64,000 nt of DNA from positions 5,104,001-5,168,000 of the forward strand of contig NC_083517.1 of NCBI RefSeq assembly GCF_032362555.1, read 5' to 3'. The translations under genes were made by a program, and so were the position numbers. Below are positions 45,646 through 60,100 of this stretch, piece by piece. The notes under the pieces were generated by a model that saw only the letters and a program-made list of their open reading frames with translations, did not search any database and was not told where the DNA came from. The stretch is from Amyelois transitella (lineage: Eukaryota > Arthropoda > Insecta > Lepidoptera > Pyralidae). Positions within the stretch are counted from its first letter, which is position 1; each line of letters starts with the position of its first letter.

Positions 45646-46027
45646 ATTATATACCTACTTATTATCGAATGTCGATAATATGATCTTATGAAGTTATAGC
45701 CTTACTATAAATAAACATTAGTATCGAGCAGATCAATGGTCGCGTGCAGATCTTAATTAAAAGTTTAATTTCAAACAATAGGTTTTACGATTGTTTACTG
45801 CTAGTGAATCTAACCAACAGGTAACCAACCTACGTAAGTCTCAATATATATCAATTCTTTCATCATCATCATAATTCAAAATGGAGTTTTGTACAGTTTT
45901 TTGAAAGTTTTTAGTTTTAATGCAGATGGCAACACTTATACATATCTGTCGTACACCGAACAAAGGTAACCAATGTTTAAGTAGGTACGTCATTTACCCA
46001 GTGAAGGAATCTTTTGTTTTATTCCAA

Positions 46028-46130
46028 ATTAGCTGTTGCCTAGTCCGTTCAGTAGTGTTTGCGTGAAAGAATAACAAACGCACACACATCCCTGCAATCT
46101 TTTGCATTAATAATATTAAGGAGTACCTAG
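46028..46130 (+). repeat. 3' part of a dispersed insect repeat
   Basis: Contains TTTGCGTGAAAGAATAACAA, ACGCACACACATCCCTGCA and TTTTGCATTAATAATATTA, the end of a family common in Lepidoptera. A longer copy follows at 46493. Confidence 0.6.
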
Positions 46131-46492
46131 GGTAGGCTTGTATGGCTAGTATAAGGATAAGTATGCATGCAATGTATAAAATTAAGGAAAAGGTTGACTC
46201 GTTGAAAAGAGTCAGTAGTCATTTAAATTGATATAAATTCTCTAGGTTAACATCCACTTTACTGAAAAAATGCGTTAGAATTTTGATGTATCATTTTAAA
46301 ACAGCGTGTTACTTAAATGCAGGAAATTGTTGCTAATGGTTTCCTAAACAAGTAACAAGAAACTTAAAGGTGTGATTATTAGCAAATAAAGGAGGTAAAG
46401 TAAGTGCCTAATAAATACTTATTTTATAATTCAATTTGAATAAATTGTTGGTCGCATATTATGAAGATCACAAAAATTATAAAGAAAAATAG

Positions 46493-46650
46493 CTGTTACT
46501 CGCGACTTCGTCCGCCTTATTATGTTATTCCAATGTCTAAGTTATACTAATCACTACAAATTTTATAAAAATCCGGTAAGTAGTTTTTACGGGAAAGAGT
46601 AAAAATCACACCCATCCACACATCCTTGCAAACTTTCGCATTTATCATAT
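46493..46650 (+). repeat. Dispersed insect repeat
   Basis: Begins near TACTCGCGACTTCGTCCGCC and ends with CCACACATCCTTGCAAACT and TTCGCATTTATCATATT. Same family as the fragment at 46028. Confidence 0.65.
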
Positions 46651-49600
46651 TATGCAAAAGTTAGTAGTAAGTACTTGAAAAACTGATAATTTGCATGAAG
46701 TAGCTACCCAATGTAGTTGGCAACAACTACATAGTATTATCGGTCATATTTTTTGAAACAATTTTTTCAACCTATAAAGATAATAAACTTTAAAAGGTTG
46801 ATCGAAGGTCGCCCGGCACGAGACAATGTGTGAATATTGTCGCACGCACAGAGCACTGAACGACCGCCACGCCCACCGCCGACGCGATCTACATAAGCTG
46901 GACATTCACGTCCAGCATTGTAGATTTGAGTTGAGGTTTCTAAATGCAGCAACTTAGAAGCATGGATCCAAATCTACAGTCCAGATCTAGATCATACATT
47001 TATTGTAAATACAAAAGTTTGTGAGAACTTACTTAACTTATTGTTTGTTTGTTTGTAAACTCTTTATTGCACATAAAAATAAATAAAACAAATTGTAGTT
47101 CACAATATATAGTAGCTACTCGTAATATCCATGCTAAAATTTGTTATTCATTCACGATAAAACTATTGAACGGGTTTGCATGGAACTGTCCAAAAATTTA
47201 GTTTTAACAATCAGAATAAATAGGGTAAAACTTACACGCGAACGGGGCCAAACTGAGACATCTTGCACGCATCCTAAGTATATCATTGGTGGGAGGATAT
47301 GACATAGACCTTAGTTTTAAATCAAGTCTCATAGATATTAAAAGAGTCTCACACCTGATCGTAAATGTATGTTTTTAGATTTGTAACTGCAGTGCACCTA
47401 GCACCTTCGTCTGCTGTCGTATGTGACATAACAATAATATTTTTTCGATAGTGTAGTGCAAGGTTAAATATATTAAATAACCTTTCTCCTACAAACAAAA
47501 AGAGTGGTTGTGCATTATTTTATAGTTTAAACGATAGGAATCATGTATTAGTACCTATATTTATTAGTATAAGTAAAAGTTTAAATATTTTTTCATTACT
47601 AATAAATGACTCCAAATAATATAAGCATATCAGTCCTCTGCGTCTTATCAAAAATAAATATAAAGAAACGTGTCTTAGTACTTACGTAAAAATACCTGTT
47701 TCACTTATTTTTTAGATTTTGGTCCACGATTTGGCGGGCATGATCGTGATAGATAATTATTACGTGCAATAGCTGTATCGATTATGAATAATTAGTAGCT
47801 CTGATAATTGCTAGTTTGTTATGTCAGTAAACGTTTGTGTTAAGTGTGTCGATCCGCTGTTCATTCTTATTTCCGTTTTAAAGTATGTTTTTATCAAATT
47901 TGAGGTTTTATTGTGAAAAGATGATGTTCGCGACGCGTCATGCTTAAAGGGACGCACACGTTCAAATCCTAGTGTTGCTACCAATGACTCTTTTTATGTA
48001 AAGATAAGGCCATAAACTCATATGATTTTTAGAGAGGTGTCTTATTTTAAGAAATAAGTACCTTATCTATGTTACATTTTGACGTAGCATCACTTGTTCA
48101 TCGGAACAGTGTTAGTTACATCAACGATTGCAGCCGTATAAACTTAAGAATTGTCATCAGCTAATTTTTGTCTGGCTTCCTGATATTTATGGCCATAACG
48201 CAATAAAAAATGACCAGGATCAGACGAAGTTTAATATTAAAATGTCAACCTGAAGTAGGGTAGTAACTCGCCAGTGGCTCTCTATTTGTCTTTATTATCT
48301 TTATTGCTATATAAGGCTAGCATTGGATTGTATTGTGAGTGCAAGTACAGGGTGAGCCGAGCAAACCTGTTCTGATTTACCACATCGTGCGGTATTTTAA
48401 ACTCGAATGCAAATAAATTGTGCGATCATAAATAACTCTGAGCACAAAGAAAAGATTATTCTCCCTATAGCAAAAACTATTTTGTATCGCAGTAATTATC
48501 TTTGGAATATAGACTACTTACTATATGTAGACTACTAGATATACTAAGTCTTATTTCCTGTAAGCTACAAAAATATTCCAACATACTAAATTGGCAGCCT
48601 CACGGATGTCAGAGAACTGTAGATTAACCATCTCTAATCAAAGAACGCACGGCAACAGCATTATTTTTTTCTGCTCGACCATAAAGCCGTGCGTCATAAA
48701 AGAAAAACCTCAAGTGGGTCACTGAATGTCACTGGTGGTCATTAAATGGTATTTTCTCTATAGTTTTCCTAACGAGACTACTATAGTTTTCCTAGGAAAG
48801 TTTCAGTACCTAAGTACCATAATACCTATTCCTATTAGATCCAGTACCTAAGTTTAAACAATAATATTAAAAATTTGGGTTGAGAAAAATAAAACTGAAT
48901 AGTAAAGGAAAACGTTTTTCCTTTTATAGAATAGAAATTTAATATATAAAAATACAGTGCACAATTACAGGTGCCAATCGACTATTTTAATCTGCGATTA
49001 AACCATGGGGGCTATACCACTAACGTTTATACGATCTATGTTTTAATAACATTCACTTTCTTGATCTTTTCGGTTTACCTCAGAGGTAGAAAAGGTTCGC
49101 ATGTACCACACCACAATTTAGTTGAAGTCATATAATCCACACTGATAATACCTAACGAGAAAAAAAAATATTTTTTATGATTATAACGATTAAACTTAAA
49201 AACTTCTGGACTGATTTTCACGAAATTTGGTATAGAATACCTAAACCTTTGGAACATGGCATATAGCCAAAGATCGGAAGAAGTGTTATATATTATTTAA
49301 ATTGTTAATACCATATTTCGAGGCGTAAATGTGAGTTTTTACTACACACGTCAACTGTACCTATAAACTACTGATGTTCCTTCTCAAAATAAACAAATTT
49401 GATTGAAAAATAAGACAATGGTTCCCACTTAGTCGTAGAGGCGCAAAAACCAACAGGAAGTGCAGGACCTGTTTCGCCCTCAGTCATCGTTCCTCGGTGA
49501 TCCAGTTTGTTAAAGATCACTCTGACATTTATTATTATGCGTATAATACGAACTAAGTATTCTCTTATGAACAGCCTTTGTAAAGGAGACTTTCGTTATG

Positions 49601-51200
49601 CGGGTTTTTCTTCAGGTGCAATTAAGTTTGCAAGATTCAATGATGACCGGTATGACGCAGAGCTATTGTATTTGTAGGTAAGTCAGTTACTTTTCAAGTA
49701 GTTATTAAATCAATAACTTTATGAAAAATTTAAATAATTTTTTTTTTTAGGTGATTAAACAGACACAATACAGAATAGACAACTTACGCTGTAGAACGAA
49801 TGCTTTAACTTGACATAGATTTATGTATATTAATTTTTTTTCTACACTGACATACCTGTTCTAAGTTACTGCAAATAAAATACATTCTTTTTAGTTTATC
49901 AATATAAAATTATTCGGAAACGTCTCACGAAAACGCCTCGTTGCCTTCGACATTGTTCGGTTGTCGACCTGCCATGTAATTGAACCTGGTTTAAGTAATA
50001 AGTAGGTATATAGACCGACCTTGGGTACATTATAGGTATAATTATTACGAGTAATTTGATTAAAAATAAATCGCTTCAAGTTCAGACGGCTGTAAAGAGT
50101 TCGTCCATGGGAGAAATAAACTTGTATCAAAAAAGAAGAAACTTGTCCTAAAAGAGTTATTTTATTTTTTATTTCTAAAACTCTATTTTACTCACTTTTA
50201 TCCCTTTGAGTTCTCAGTTGCGCTCTCATCCATTAATATTTAATTTATTGAAGTTAAGAAAAACTTAATAAACGAGGTTTTTGGCCGACGTGTATTTGTA
50301 AGGTTACCTACTCTTGTTATCATATTTGGTAATAAAAGGTGTTGGTGGTGTTAGACTCATCAAATGAGAAAATGTATTTCCGGATTTTTTTCCCGAAATC
50401 TGGGATTGTAGTCTCATTCTAAAATGATTTAGTTTTTGCTTTGTTTATTTATCAGCACAAAAATCTCTTTTTTTATGTTTAATGTTATTTTTTGCCTGTG
50501 TCTTATTTTTGTACCATGCAACGGATTTTGATGCAATTTTTTTTACTGTTATGTAGACAATTTATATCCGACAATGTGCGTAACTGAGGTATTAATGCGA
50601 TGAGGTATTAAAAAGTTAATACAACTTATAGAAGTGCAAAGTTATTTTTTAACTCTTACTAAAATATTTTGGTATCAACACTAATAAAATAAAGTACATA
50701 CCAAGAAAAATATCCATATATAATTGTAGGTCATCTCGCCGCGAAACATTAGTTTCACACCTCTGCGAACACTCGGTTTATTGTATTGATAGAGACATGT
50801 CCACTTTTTCGGGGATAATGAACAATAACATTTTATCCAATGAAAACGAGGCAGTATTATTATTTTTCTCTTATCATGCGACGGCCCCTGACACACTGTG
50901 CACAACTAAGCAAAATCTTCTTACTTCGTTATTCGTAATAGAAAAAGCGATTTGCTTCTAGTACACGAGTGGTCTGCGCGCGCGCTGCGTTCAACTACAG
51001 CTCCCAGCACTACTGCTGACCTTGCCAATTAATATATATTTTTTAATAATGCACTTTCTTATGACGTATCAGGTTCTAGTATTCGCGTGGAGAAAAACCA
51101 CGTGAATGATTCATTAGACAAAGAGACTTGGTAACATAAAGCTAAATTTTAATAAACAATAATTTAACTAATATAATACAATTTTGGAGCACTTCTACAT
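46651..51200. other. Intergenic DNA with scattered repeat remains
   Basis: A GC-richer block lies near 46800-46900. A LINE or SINE tail-like piece (GTAAACTCTTTATTGCACAT) is near 47055, a tRNA-related SINE-like piece (ACACGTTCAAATCCTAGTG) near 47956, and a repeat scrap (GGACTGATTTTCACGAAATT) near 49207. No gene model could be supported. Confidence 0.4.
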
Positions 51201-51206
51201 TTTATT
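51201..51206 (-). terminator. Poly(A) signal for the small secreted protein gene
   Basis: AATAAA on the minus strand, 72 bases after the stop codon at 51278. Confidence 0.5.
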
Positions 51207-51277
51207 TTTAGGCAAAGAATTAAATGAGAGTGAGTTATTTATAGTATTAGATTTGGATCATATAACTTCCGTATTAA

Positions 51278-52585
51278 TTAGTGTCCATAATAAGGGTCAT
51301 GACCGTACTCCGGTACTGGCGCATGGTAAGTTGGTTCGTATTGCTGATAAGTTGCTGGTGCCTGCAACAAACAAAATATATTAGATAGGTACTAGTATAT
51401 GCACGAAGTTTTACTAATGATTCAATTATTCCATTCTACTATCTTCATAAAAAGGTAGAATCTCAATATAGACGTACTAGTAAGGAATCTTTCTAGCAAG
51501 TAGGTACAACAGTAGGTAGGTATATCTACGATAGCTGATTAGTACATAATAAATTGATAATTAGTGGCACAAAATAGTACAAACCAAAAGAGTTTCTTTG
51601 CTATGTTCAGATTAAATGAACACGCTCATTATTAATTTTAATCCGTTTCGTAGATTTTTGCGAAAAAGAAAAAACAATACCTTCATAAATATTTTTTTTG
51701 GCCACCACGTTTATCAGAATATGATAAGTAAGTAAATAATAGATAAATGGCAAAAAAATAAAGCTGCTATGTATAAGACCTAAAATGTAACACTTTTTTT
51801 ACTATTACATTAGTTACTGAAATTATGTTTTTTAAATTTATTCGCGCTAACCTGGTAGCCATAAGACGGTTTCTTCTTCTCATAATCAACGTGCTGGTGT
51901 TTCTTGATGATCATGGCACCTTTTACCAAATCTTTCAACTTCAACTTAGTAGCCAGTAGATTCGCAGCCATTGCCTTATCGAAAGCCTTTAGTTCCTTTA
52001 TTTTCGCTTTGACAGCCCACAAGCCATCCTTGACTAAGTCCAGCTTGCCAACAGGAAGGTCATCGGACTCTTCGTACTCGTCGTGGTCGTAAGATGGCGT
52101 ATCATATGCTGCCCTGAAGAGTTGCTGGTCTTCTTCATCCAGTTCTGCATATCGGGGGAGGTGTATATGTCTTGAAAACGCTGTAGCATGAAAATATCAT
52201 ATTTGAAACTGGTAATAGTAAAAGACGTTTCACATAAAAATATACTGATGGCGGGGACGGGGAACCAATACCGTAGAGTGGTTATGACAATTATATTATG
52301 GTAATATGGCCATTTTTATTTTTTTCTGTTTTAATTTCCGAACCATAAAATACAGTAAAGTCCAAGTAACGGTATATTAAAATGACACTTATTCTCAAAC
52401 CAGAAAGTCATTTATAATCAATTTTTTTGCAATATCCTAAAAAAGTACAACTAAAATATGAAAAATATGCAGGTTTAATTGGCTGTGTCATTTAATGCCT
52501 GACCGCATGTTACTGATATAGTAAAAAGAAAAAAATACTTACCCGAGTTGACGATTAGAATAAAACAAACTAATTGTAACATCAT
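51278..52585 (-). CDS. Small secreted protein of unknown function
   Basis: Three exons join in phase on the minus strand: 52543-52585, 51852-52180 and 51278-51361, giving 151 residues. The donors are GTAAGT and GTTAGC, and the acceptors end CTACAG and TTGCAG. The start MMLQLVCFILIVNS is a clear signal peptide, cut near residue 15-17. The mature part begins with an acidic, Tyr-containing segment (PSYDHDEYEESDD). A Lys-rich, probably helical middle follows (VKAKIKELKAFDKAM, KLKLKDLVKG). It ends in a Tyr/Pro/His-rich tail (YQQYEPTYHAPVPEYGHD, then PYYGH). The composition recalls cuticle or matrix proteins, but I do not recognise the family. A pyrimidine stretch with AG just before the ATG suggests a 5' UTR intron. 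Confidence 0.75.
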
Positions 52586-53608
52586 TACCTAAAAAAATGT
52601 GTTAAGTAAATTGAAAAAGTGAATGTGTGCCTGCCACTTTATTCGGAACTATTTACATTGAAGGTAGATGTGAGAAATTCAATGGGAGGTAATCGCAATA
52701 ATTCTTGCAATCATGCCGGGAAAATAAAATCTTTTGTTTTTTCTGCAGTATTCTGCGGATATTCCATTTACGCTCTTTGACCAGCGGAAAAATTTTGTTT
52801 GTAATTTATGTTTCCATTTCAGATTTATTTTTGTCAGATTAATTTTGTTTGTTCATAATTTTACAAAAAATAATCTAAGTTACAGATAAGATAATTGAAA
52901 TGAAACGTAGGTCGTTGTTTTACTATATTTTACTCACTTATTCTCTGAAAGTATTTTCCTTTGATCATGGAATAAGCAAGATGACATATTTTTCAAAGCC
53001 TCATAAAGTCATAATATTAGTTACAACGCTGAAGTACAATTAATATTTATGACATTTTTATAACCATTACGTGAACACTTCGCTTTCCTTATTTCTAACA
53101 AATTAAATAATATATGTAATTCATATGATTCACTAGGGATATAAAGTACAATTTCTTATTTGTATATAATATACACTAGTATCTATAAATATATCTAACA
53201 TTTTAAAATGGTCTTCAAACCTGTTTCAAATAAATTAATATAAGTCAAAAAGTAACAAATATATGGGAAGACAATTAAAATAAAACTTTTGATATGAAGT
53301 GTTGAACAACAACATAAGTTTAATTAACTACCGAAACATGAAAACCGGTTAAAAACTAGATCGAAAATTTAATCACTTTACGTTAGGAACATGAAGACTA
53401 GAACAAGTAACATATTAACACCTAATTGATTTAAAACAAAGTAGAATTTAATTAAAAAAAAACATATTTCTACAATCATTATAAAATAGGTGTGACAAAG
53501 ATAATTGCTTTAACAACTACATATATCCGTGAAGTTATCTACGTTATCTTAGTTATTACCTTTCAATAATGATTTATTGACTGGCATTTCTTTGGGCGGA
53601 ACAGGAAT
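52586..53608. other. 5' flank of the small secreted gene and intergenic DNA
   Basis: AT-rich; nothing else recognised. Confidence 0.4.
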
Positions 53609-53670
53609 GCCTAGGAAAAATATAAGTAGTTAGCATAAGTATATGCTAACTACTTATATTTTTCCTAGGC
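53609..53670. repeat. 62-bp perfect-arm palindrome flanked by a direct repeat
   Basis: Arms 53609-53637 and 53642-53670 are exact 29-base reverse complements around a 4-base loop. The word CAGGAATG occurs at both edges (53602-53609 and 53670-53677), like a 7-8-bp target duplication. Confidence 0.9.
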
Positions 53671-54011
53671 AGGAATGTACGTAGGATGATAAAGATTTTT
53701 GTGTTCGAATTTTCAATCTCAATCCCAACTTTTATTTAATACAAGTGAAGTTTAAGTAGGGTTGATAACAAGGTAGTGTAATCAACGAAAATAGCATTTA
53801 AATATTTGTACTAATTTGTTTTTCAATTATCAAGGGCATACGTCTAGCGCATGTTTTATATTTAACGAAAAAAAAGACAAATCACGCGACCACAGACGTT
53901 CATTATCATGACATTTAACCGGTTTGCGACCTAATGAAATTACAATTTGTGATTTAATTTTTAAATAAACAATTTCACGTGAGATCTATAGAATATACCA
54001 TTTCCTAAGCG

Positions 54012-54017
54012 TTTATT
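54012..54017 (-). terminator. Poly(A) signal for the CCDC170-like gene
   Basis: AATAAA on the minus strand, about 150 bases after the stop codon at 54166. Confidence 0.45.
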
Positions 54018-54165
54018 TTAGCGATTGTGTAAGACGACAGCAGATCAACGAAGTACCGACTTTATAAACCAAAGCTGGAATGAATGTTCTATGTATTTTC
54101 AATGTTGATGATCCTCTGGCGATAAGAAACCCGCTGTTTTAGAAGCGCGCGCGCCGCCGTGACTG

Positions 54166-57100
54166 TCACAAGCCGGCGCGCGCCTTGTAAAGCTCGTCGT
54201 CAAGTTCGAAGGCAGGGTCTGCGTACCCTGAGTCGTCGTACCGGAGAGACCTGCAATCAAGACTTGCAATGTCATTGTATGCGTGGAACTACTGAAGTAA
54301 TAATGTTGAGATTTCTGTGATCTGGGCAATGTTTGAAGAAATGGTCAAACCGCATTGTTTTTGTTAGAATATACAACAGGTAAACAAGTAGGTATAGTAC
54401 ACGTACTACGGTTTATTTTTATATGAGATTTATTTATTAGTTAAAATTTAAATAGTTAAATAATTTAATCATTTGGGAGCATACTCATACATAGGTATCT
54501 TTATTTTTAGGTTAATTGACTTTAATCAGAAATAGATAAGTACTTGTTAATGTATTACAAAGTATTGCGCTAATAATGTTTTTTTTTCTTTTTTACCGGT
54601 TAGTAATTTGCTGTTAATAAAACTATAAAAAATGTGGCACATGATGGCTGTTTGATCAGAATCTTGTCAAGCGTCAGTGTAGCGTCAAGACAAAAATTTG
54701 CATATCAATTTATGTTACTGTTTTTTTTAGGTTCTTGTTGCTATATGAAGACGTGCATAAGTAGAATTTATGTTTGTGTCATGTAAGTTGGTATGCCATA
54801 TTTGTCTTTGTGCCGTGTGATCTCTTTCCCATGGATGTCGTAAAAGGCGACTCTGTCTACCCCGCAAGGGATATAGACGTGACTATATGTGTGTATGTAT
54901 GTATTTATGTTTGTGTCAATGACGTACTTAGGAATGTATCTATTGAAATGGCAATAGCAAGAGGCAGATGGAACTGAAAAAAATATGTACCTACACTGTG
55001 CTGATTATATTATCACCATTCTCCTGGCGCTATTCCCCGTTGCCTCCCCACCTCTCTGAGGAACTGCCCAAAACTTTTATTTGGAGTAAGGTTTTCAGGT
55101 AAGGAGTCAGGTTTTTACATGAAACCACTCCCATCTGACATTGCCTGAATGTACAGGGTTCTTCTTGACCATTTCGCTCCCTACGAAACGATGGTTATTC
55201 ATACATATATTTATGTTAAAAGACATACCGGTCCGGTGTCCTAGTTCTACACCTAGAGGGCGGAGGCGACCGCGAAGAGGCTCTTAACAGTGTAGGGTCA
55301 TCATAGCGGCGCGACACGACGGTAAAGTCGTGGTGGGCGTCAATCAGCTTCTGCAGCCGCGACACCATCTCGAAGTCCGACACTGAGGCCGGCACTAGGA
55401 TACCGAGGAGTTTCGCGATCGAATGCCTGCAACGGTTTTATAAAAATGTTTTTCTTAAAGACATTGTTTCAAATGAAAATTACGGTCGGCTAGAATATTA
55501 TTTTCGTAAGTATAAAAAAAATATCGTTGATATTTTATGTCACTCAGAAAACTATTTATCAACATATTTATCCTTGAATATGAATTGATGTCCCGTTAAT
55601 GGTGATAAAATATTGCTAATTTCTAATGCGTATAAATTGTAGAAGTTGTATTCTACAAACATAGATACCTGAAACTGAGTAATTGGGCTTCTCTCCTCTG
55701 GCACTCGACTAACGACTCCTTAGTCCTCGCTAGGTCGTCTCTTAGCATCGAAATCTGGTGTTCCGTGGTCGTCCTCTCCTGTTCGAAGGTTTCTCCAGTC
55801 GCCCGAACCTGGTCCTTGAGTACGTTGACCTTTCGGTTATAACGGGCGCGCAACAAATCAGCCTCTTCCAGTTTCTTCTGTAATTCTTCGATCTTGCGCG
55901 CGCGTTCCAGAGATGTTATCTATGAAAGATACGCAGATGCATTTTGTTGCATTGGCACGATTGCAGTCAATGAACTATTGCATTCTATAGATCCTATCGG
56001 AAAAACGTCGGCGTGCGGTGCTTTATATTCAAACCGCAAAGTCATGGTTAAAGAAATAATAACAAAACAAGAGTGTTCCTATTTTATCAATTTAATAAAG
56101 GCACTTCAATGATTAAGCAATGAAAAAATATTTTTTAAAAGAACTTCCTATGAGAGAGGTAATATTAGAACGTTTGTTTTAGTCAAGGTTGAAAAAATTT
56201 GGTTCGTAAAATATCTAATTATATAACATATCTATTTTTTTTATACAAATAACATGCAAAGAATCTAAATAACATGCAGTTAAATGACAAAGGATGTATT
56301 TATCTATCTGTAAATAGACTTGGGCAGTCTCACCTTATACTCTGCTGCATCAGCCAGCTGGGCGTTTAGGTCTCGAATTTGCGCGCGCGCATCATTTAAC
56401 TGCACGGCTAGTTTGTCGCATTGTCGCGCGAGTTTCTTGCTGCGACCGACTGCTTCGTCCCTTTCAGCTTGCATTACAGCGCGGACTCTGGAGCTTTCTT
56501 CCTGGATAGGGATGAAATTTACTTTAAAAAAAGACTAAACCCCTCTTTTTGTTATTTAATTTTAATCGTTATGTAAATACTTAAATGTTCTTTTACCATA
56601 AGAAAAAAATAAAAACATCCCAACCGTCCAATATCTATCTCTTACCGCCGCCGTCCGGTTGATGCAGTTGTCCTAACCATTTTATCTATAGAAACGTGTG
56701 TAAGTATTATTTATAAGCAGCACATTTTAAAACAATGGTCCAGTAGGCTTCTTGTTCTTAATACTAACGTTCTTACACGCATTTGCCATTATCATTGTCT
56801 TTGCTTGCTGTGAACTACATAAATAACTTTAATCTAGATTTCTGTCGATATCTTCATACGAGTAATTTATGACGAGAACCTAGACCTAGAATTACTTACT
56901 GCGAATTCTAATGAATATTTAATAGATGTCTTGGATGGACAAGAAGATTACCTCCTGATTGAACCTTAAGCAAACAGTAGATAGTTGCATTTATAATCCT
57001 ATTTAATTAAAAAGATATTTCTTCAACTACAAAGAAGACAACCACGCAGAATAATAACTTCATAAATATAAAAGTTTGCATAAATTAAGCAGTCAAAATT

Positions 57101-60100
57101 AAGTACAAATCGCCCTTTTCGGTTTCCGGTACATAAAATGCAATATTCTTTTTACCAAAAAAGAGCCAAAACTTAATTAAATACTTAGATTTTAGTCTGG
57201 TTCATATCTTGTAGATTTTAAATCGTGGTAACATGAATAACTTTAAAAACAGTTCTTCCTTATTTCAATTGTATAAAGTCTATCATTAACTCGTGCGTGA
57301 AGCGCAAATCACGAATTCTTCATAGACTATTCTTAAATTATTTGGCCTTTATTTAATAACTAAATAAGGTATAATTGAACTTGTGTACTTTAGAAATATA
57401 AATCAGTGATAATAATTTGTAGTGTAGGGTGTCAGTTATTGTAGCTGTCGTTGAGGAAAAGTAAGTATGTACCTACACAGGTTTTATAATACCTAATGAT
57501 AGTATTAATTAAACGTAAAATAAAACACAAACATGATTATAATTGGTAATTTGTCTACCCGGCAAGGGATATAGATGTGATTGTATGTATAATTTTAGAA
57601 CCTTTGAAGATGCTGAAAATTCATATTTTTGTATAAGTTGAAAGGCAAAAATGCGCTATAATAATTATCACCTTGATAACGAGATAAGTATTAAAAAAAA
57701 TTGCAAATGATAGAAACGGTGTGGAAACACCGCTATTTCTTGTGATAAAATGTAAACGATTCACTCATTATTCAGTCGTTTACCAATTACAAGTACGACA
57801 AAATAGAATAGACGTGTTGGCGTTATTACCGTCTAAATTAAATTATGCCAAATATCCCTCCCGATCAGAAAGTGTTAGTAGTAAAACGTCAAATAAAACG
57901 AAACGTCTAATGAGCAAATGTTTTCTTCTTTGGTTTCACACAGATCCATATATGTCAACATACCAGAAGTGAGAAATTCAGCTTATATAGAATGAGTTCA
58001 CAGATTACTTGGATAGCTAAGTTTGGATTTTTTGATTGTTGCACTAGGTGGAGGAGATTGTTCCCGTAGTACCCTGTTACGATATCCACGGGATACGAAC
58101 TCCTTTTCCAACATGCCGGTGACCATAACACAAAGGTCACTTTCAAGTTCGTTTTGTATTAATTTTTATAATTTGTTCCTTGTTTTAGTGGAGTAGTGGA
58201 TTCCCACACGTTTTTAGCTGATCATCGAAATTCACTAACGTGGTATATTTACATAGGTACCTATACGAAGTGATAAGCGATGTTTTTGAGAAACATATTA
58301 AAATTATATCTCTATCCCTTACGGGATAGACAGAGCCAACATTCTCCAAAAAAGACGGCCACGTTCAGCTGTACGGCTTAATGATATTTTCTGACATAAG
58401 TCTGAAATAATTACCTGTGAAGTAAATAAAAAATAATAAACATACCTGAATACTCAATTTACGTCGTAACAAATCCAAATGAAGATCTTTCCTCTGCAGT
58501 TGTTCTCTTAGAATTCTTATACGTCTCTGTAGTTGGTAAACTACGGCTGTCTGCAAATAAAATCGTAAGCACCTCGAGTTATTGCACAAATATTTGGCAA
58601 CAATTTATACGAATGAGTTGTCATTAATCTATGGGGATGGTGCGATTTTTCTGTCAATAATATGCCCAAACAAACAAGCTAGTGAGTGAAAATGACAATA
58701 GGTGTTAATAAATTAATTACATAGTATATGGTAATGTTTCATAAATTCGAGTCAAATACGTATATACTTTAGGAACATTAATTTACCTATTGTGAAGAAA
58801 CATTTGAAGAGGCCACTACTACAAGTGTATTTTGATGAATAGGTATACCAAATAATGAGTACATGAAAATCGACTGATAATTTTTTATACGGTCAGCACT
58901 AATTATACTTGAATGAATACCATTTCAAGACCTAATTAACCTCTGCATCTACTATTGATTAGCTAGCCACTAAGCGTTAAAACAATAACAGTAATTAGTG
59001 GATAAAGGTATTGATTGCAATTTAAATACCCAAATATACTAGGTCGGTAATGTCATGCCAATTCGGAATGATACAAATCTTACTTCTTTGAGATAAGGCA
59101 AATCATGGAATGACCTTTCTCTTCGTAGCCGCGGCAGGGTGCCATAGTATCCGTAATATAGCATCTATGTACACAAAACACACACTCATTAAACACAAAT
59201 TATATACAAAAACACTTATCTACAACAGACAAATAAAATACCAGTTATATGCGTAGGCAAAAAATACTCGCACAAATATAAATATTATAACTGTACAATC
59301 ACAATAAGCGAGTTGCTTCAGATATAGTACAGAGTGTAGATTTTATTTCCTCGATAAAACAATCAACCGATAAATAATTTTAATGGCTTTTGATATAAAG
59401 GTTAAGTGTAAGTATTAAGGAAGACGACATACACTTGTTAACTCCCAATGAGATGAAATGCATCCTGAACGCCTACCGTCGTGTCCATACTTTAAAATGA
59501 CATGTACCACTTTTTCTTTAGAAAATTTACAAGAGCCTATCGTCTTATTGACAGTGACAATTTAATTCTAGCATTTACCATAATATGAAATAACTTAATT
59601 ATGATAAATTAATTTTTAAATTGTAAAGCCTTTTTGCAAGTATGGCTTCCTTTCTTAAGATATTTTTGTACTTAACTCTACTGAATATTTACAAGGAAAA
59701 CATACAATACACTTAAGAGTCCGGGCGTATTTTTTTATAAAGATCCTACGAAAAGTCTAGCCAGAATATTTAGGCCTTATAGTACCTAAAACTAATAATA
59801 AACATTGTACAACTATTATATTACCTTAATTTGTGCAATCGTTGTTAGTGATCTAATAGACACCGAAGTTTAGATTGCTTTACATTTTAATTTGAATTAC
59901 GAGTATCATAGCCCTAGGCCAGTCCAGTTTTAGATCGACACAAAAAAAAATATATCATCAATCCTAAATTTGTTATCGAAGCTCAGGACTGTTTTAGGAT
60001 TGCAGCACCAACCAACCTACAATTTTTTTAATCACATTGGATCTAAGTTGCAAAACACCCTATACACAGGACATTTGCTGGTCAGGCCAGCGAAGCCCGG

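Noticed and set aside
46767-46952. 61-codon Gly/Arg-containing open frame on -
   Set aside because: It covers a locally GC-rich block; no family or splice evidence supports coding.
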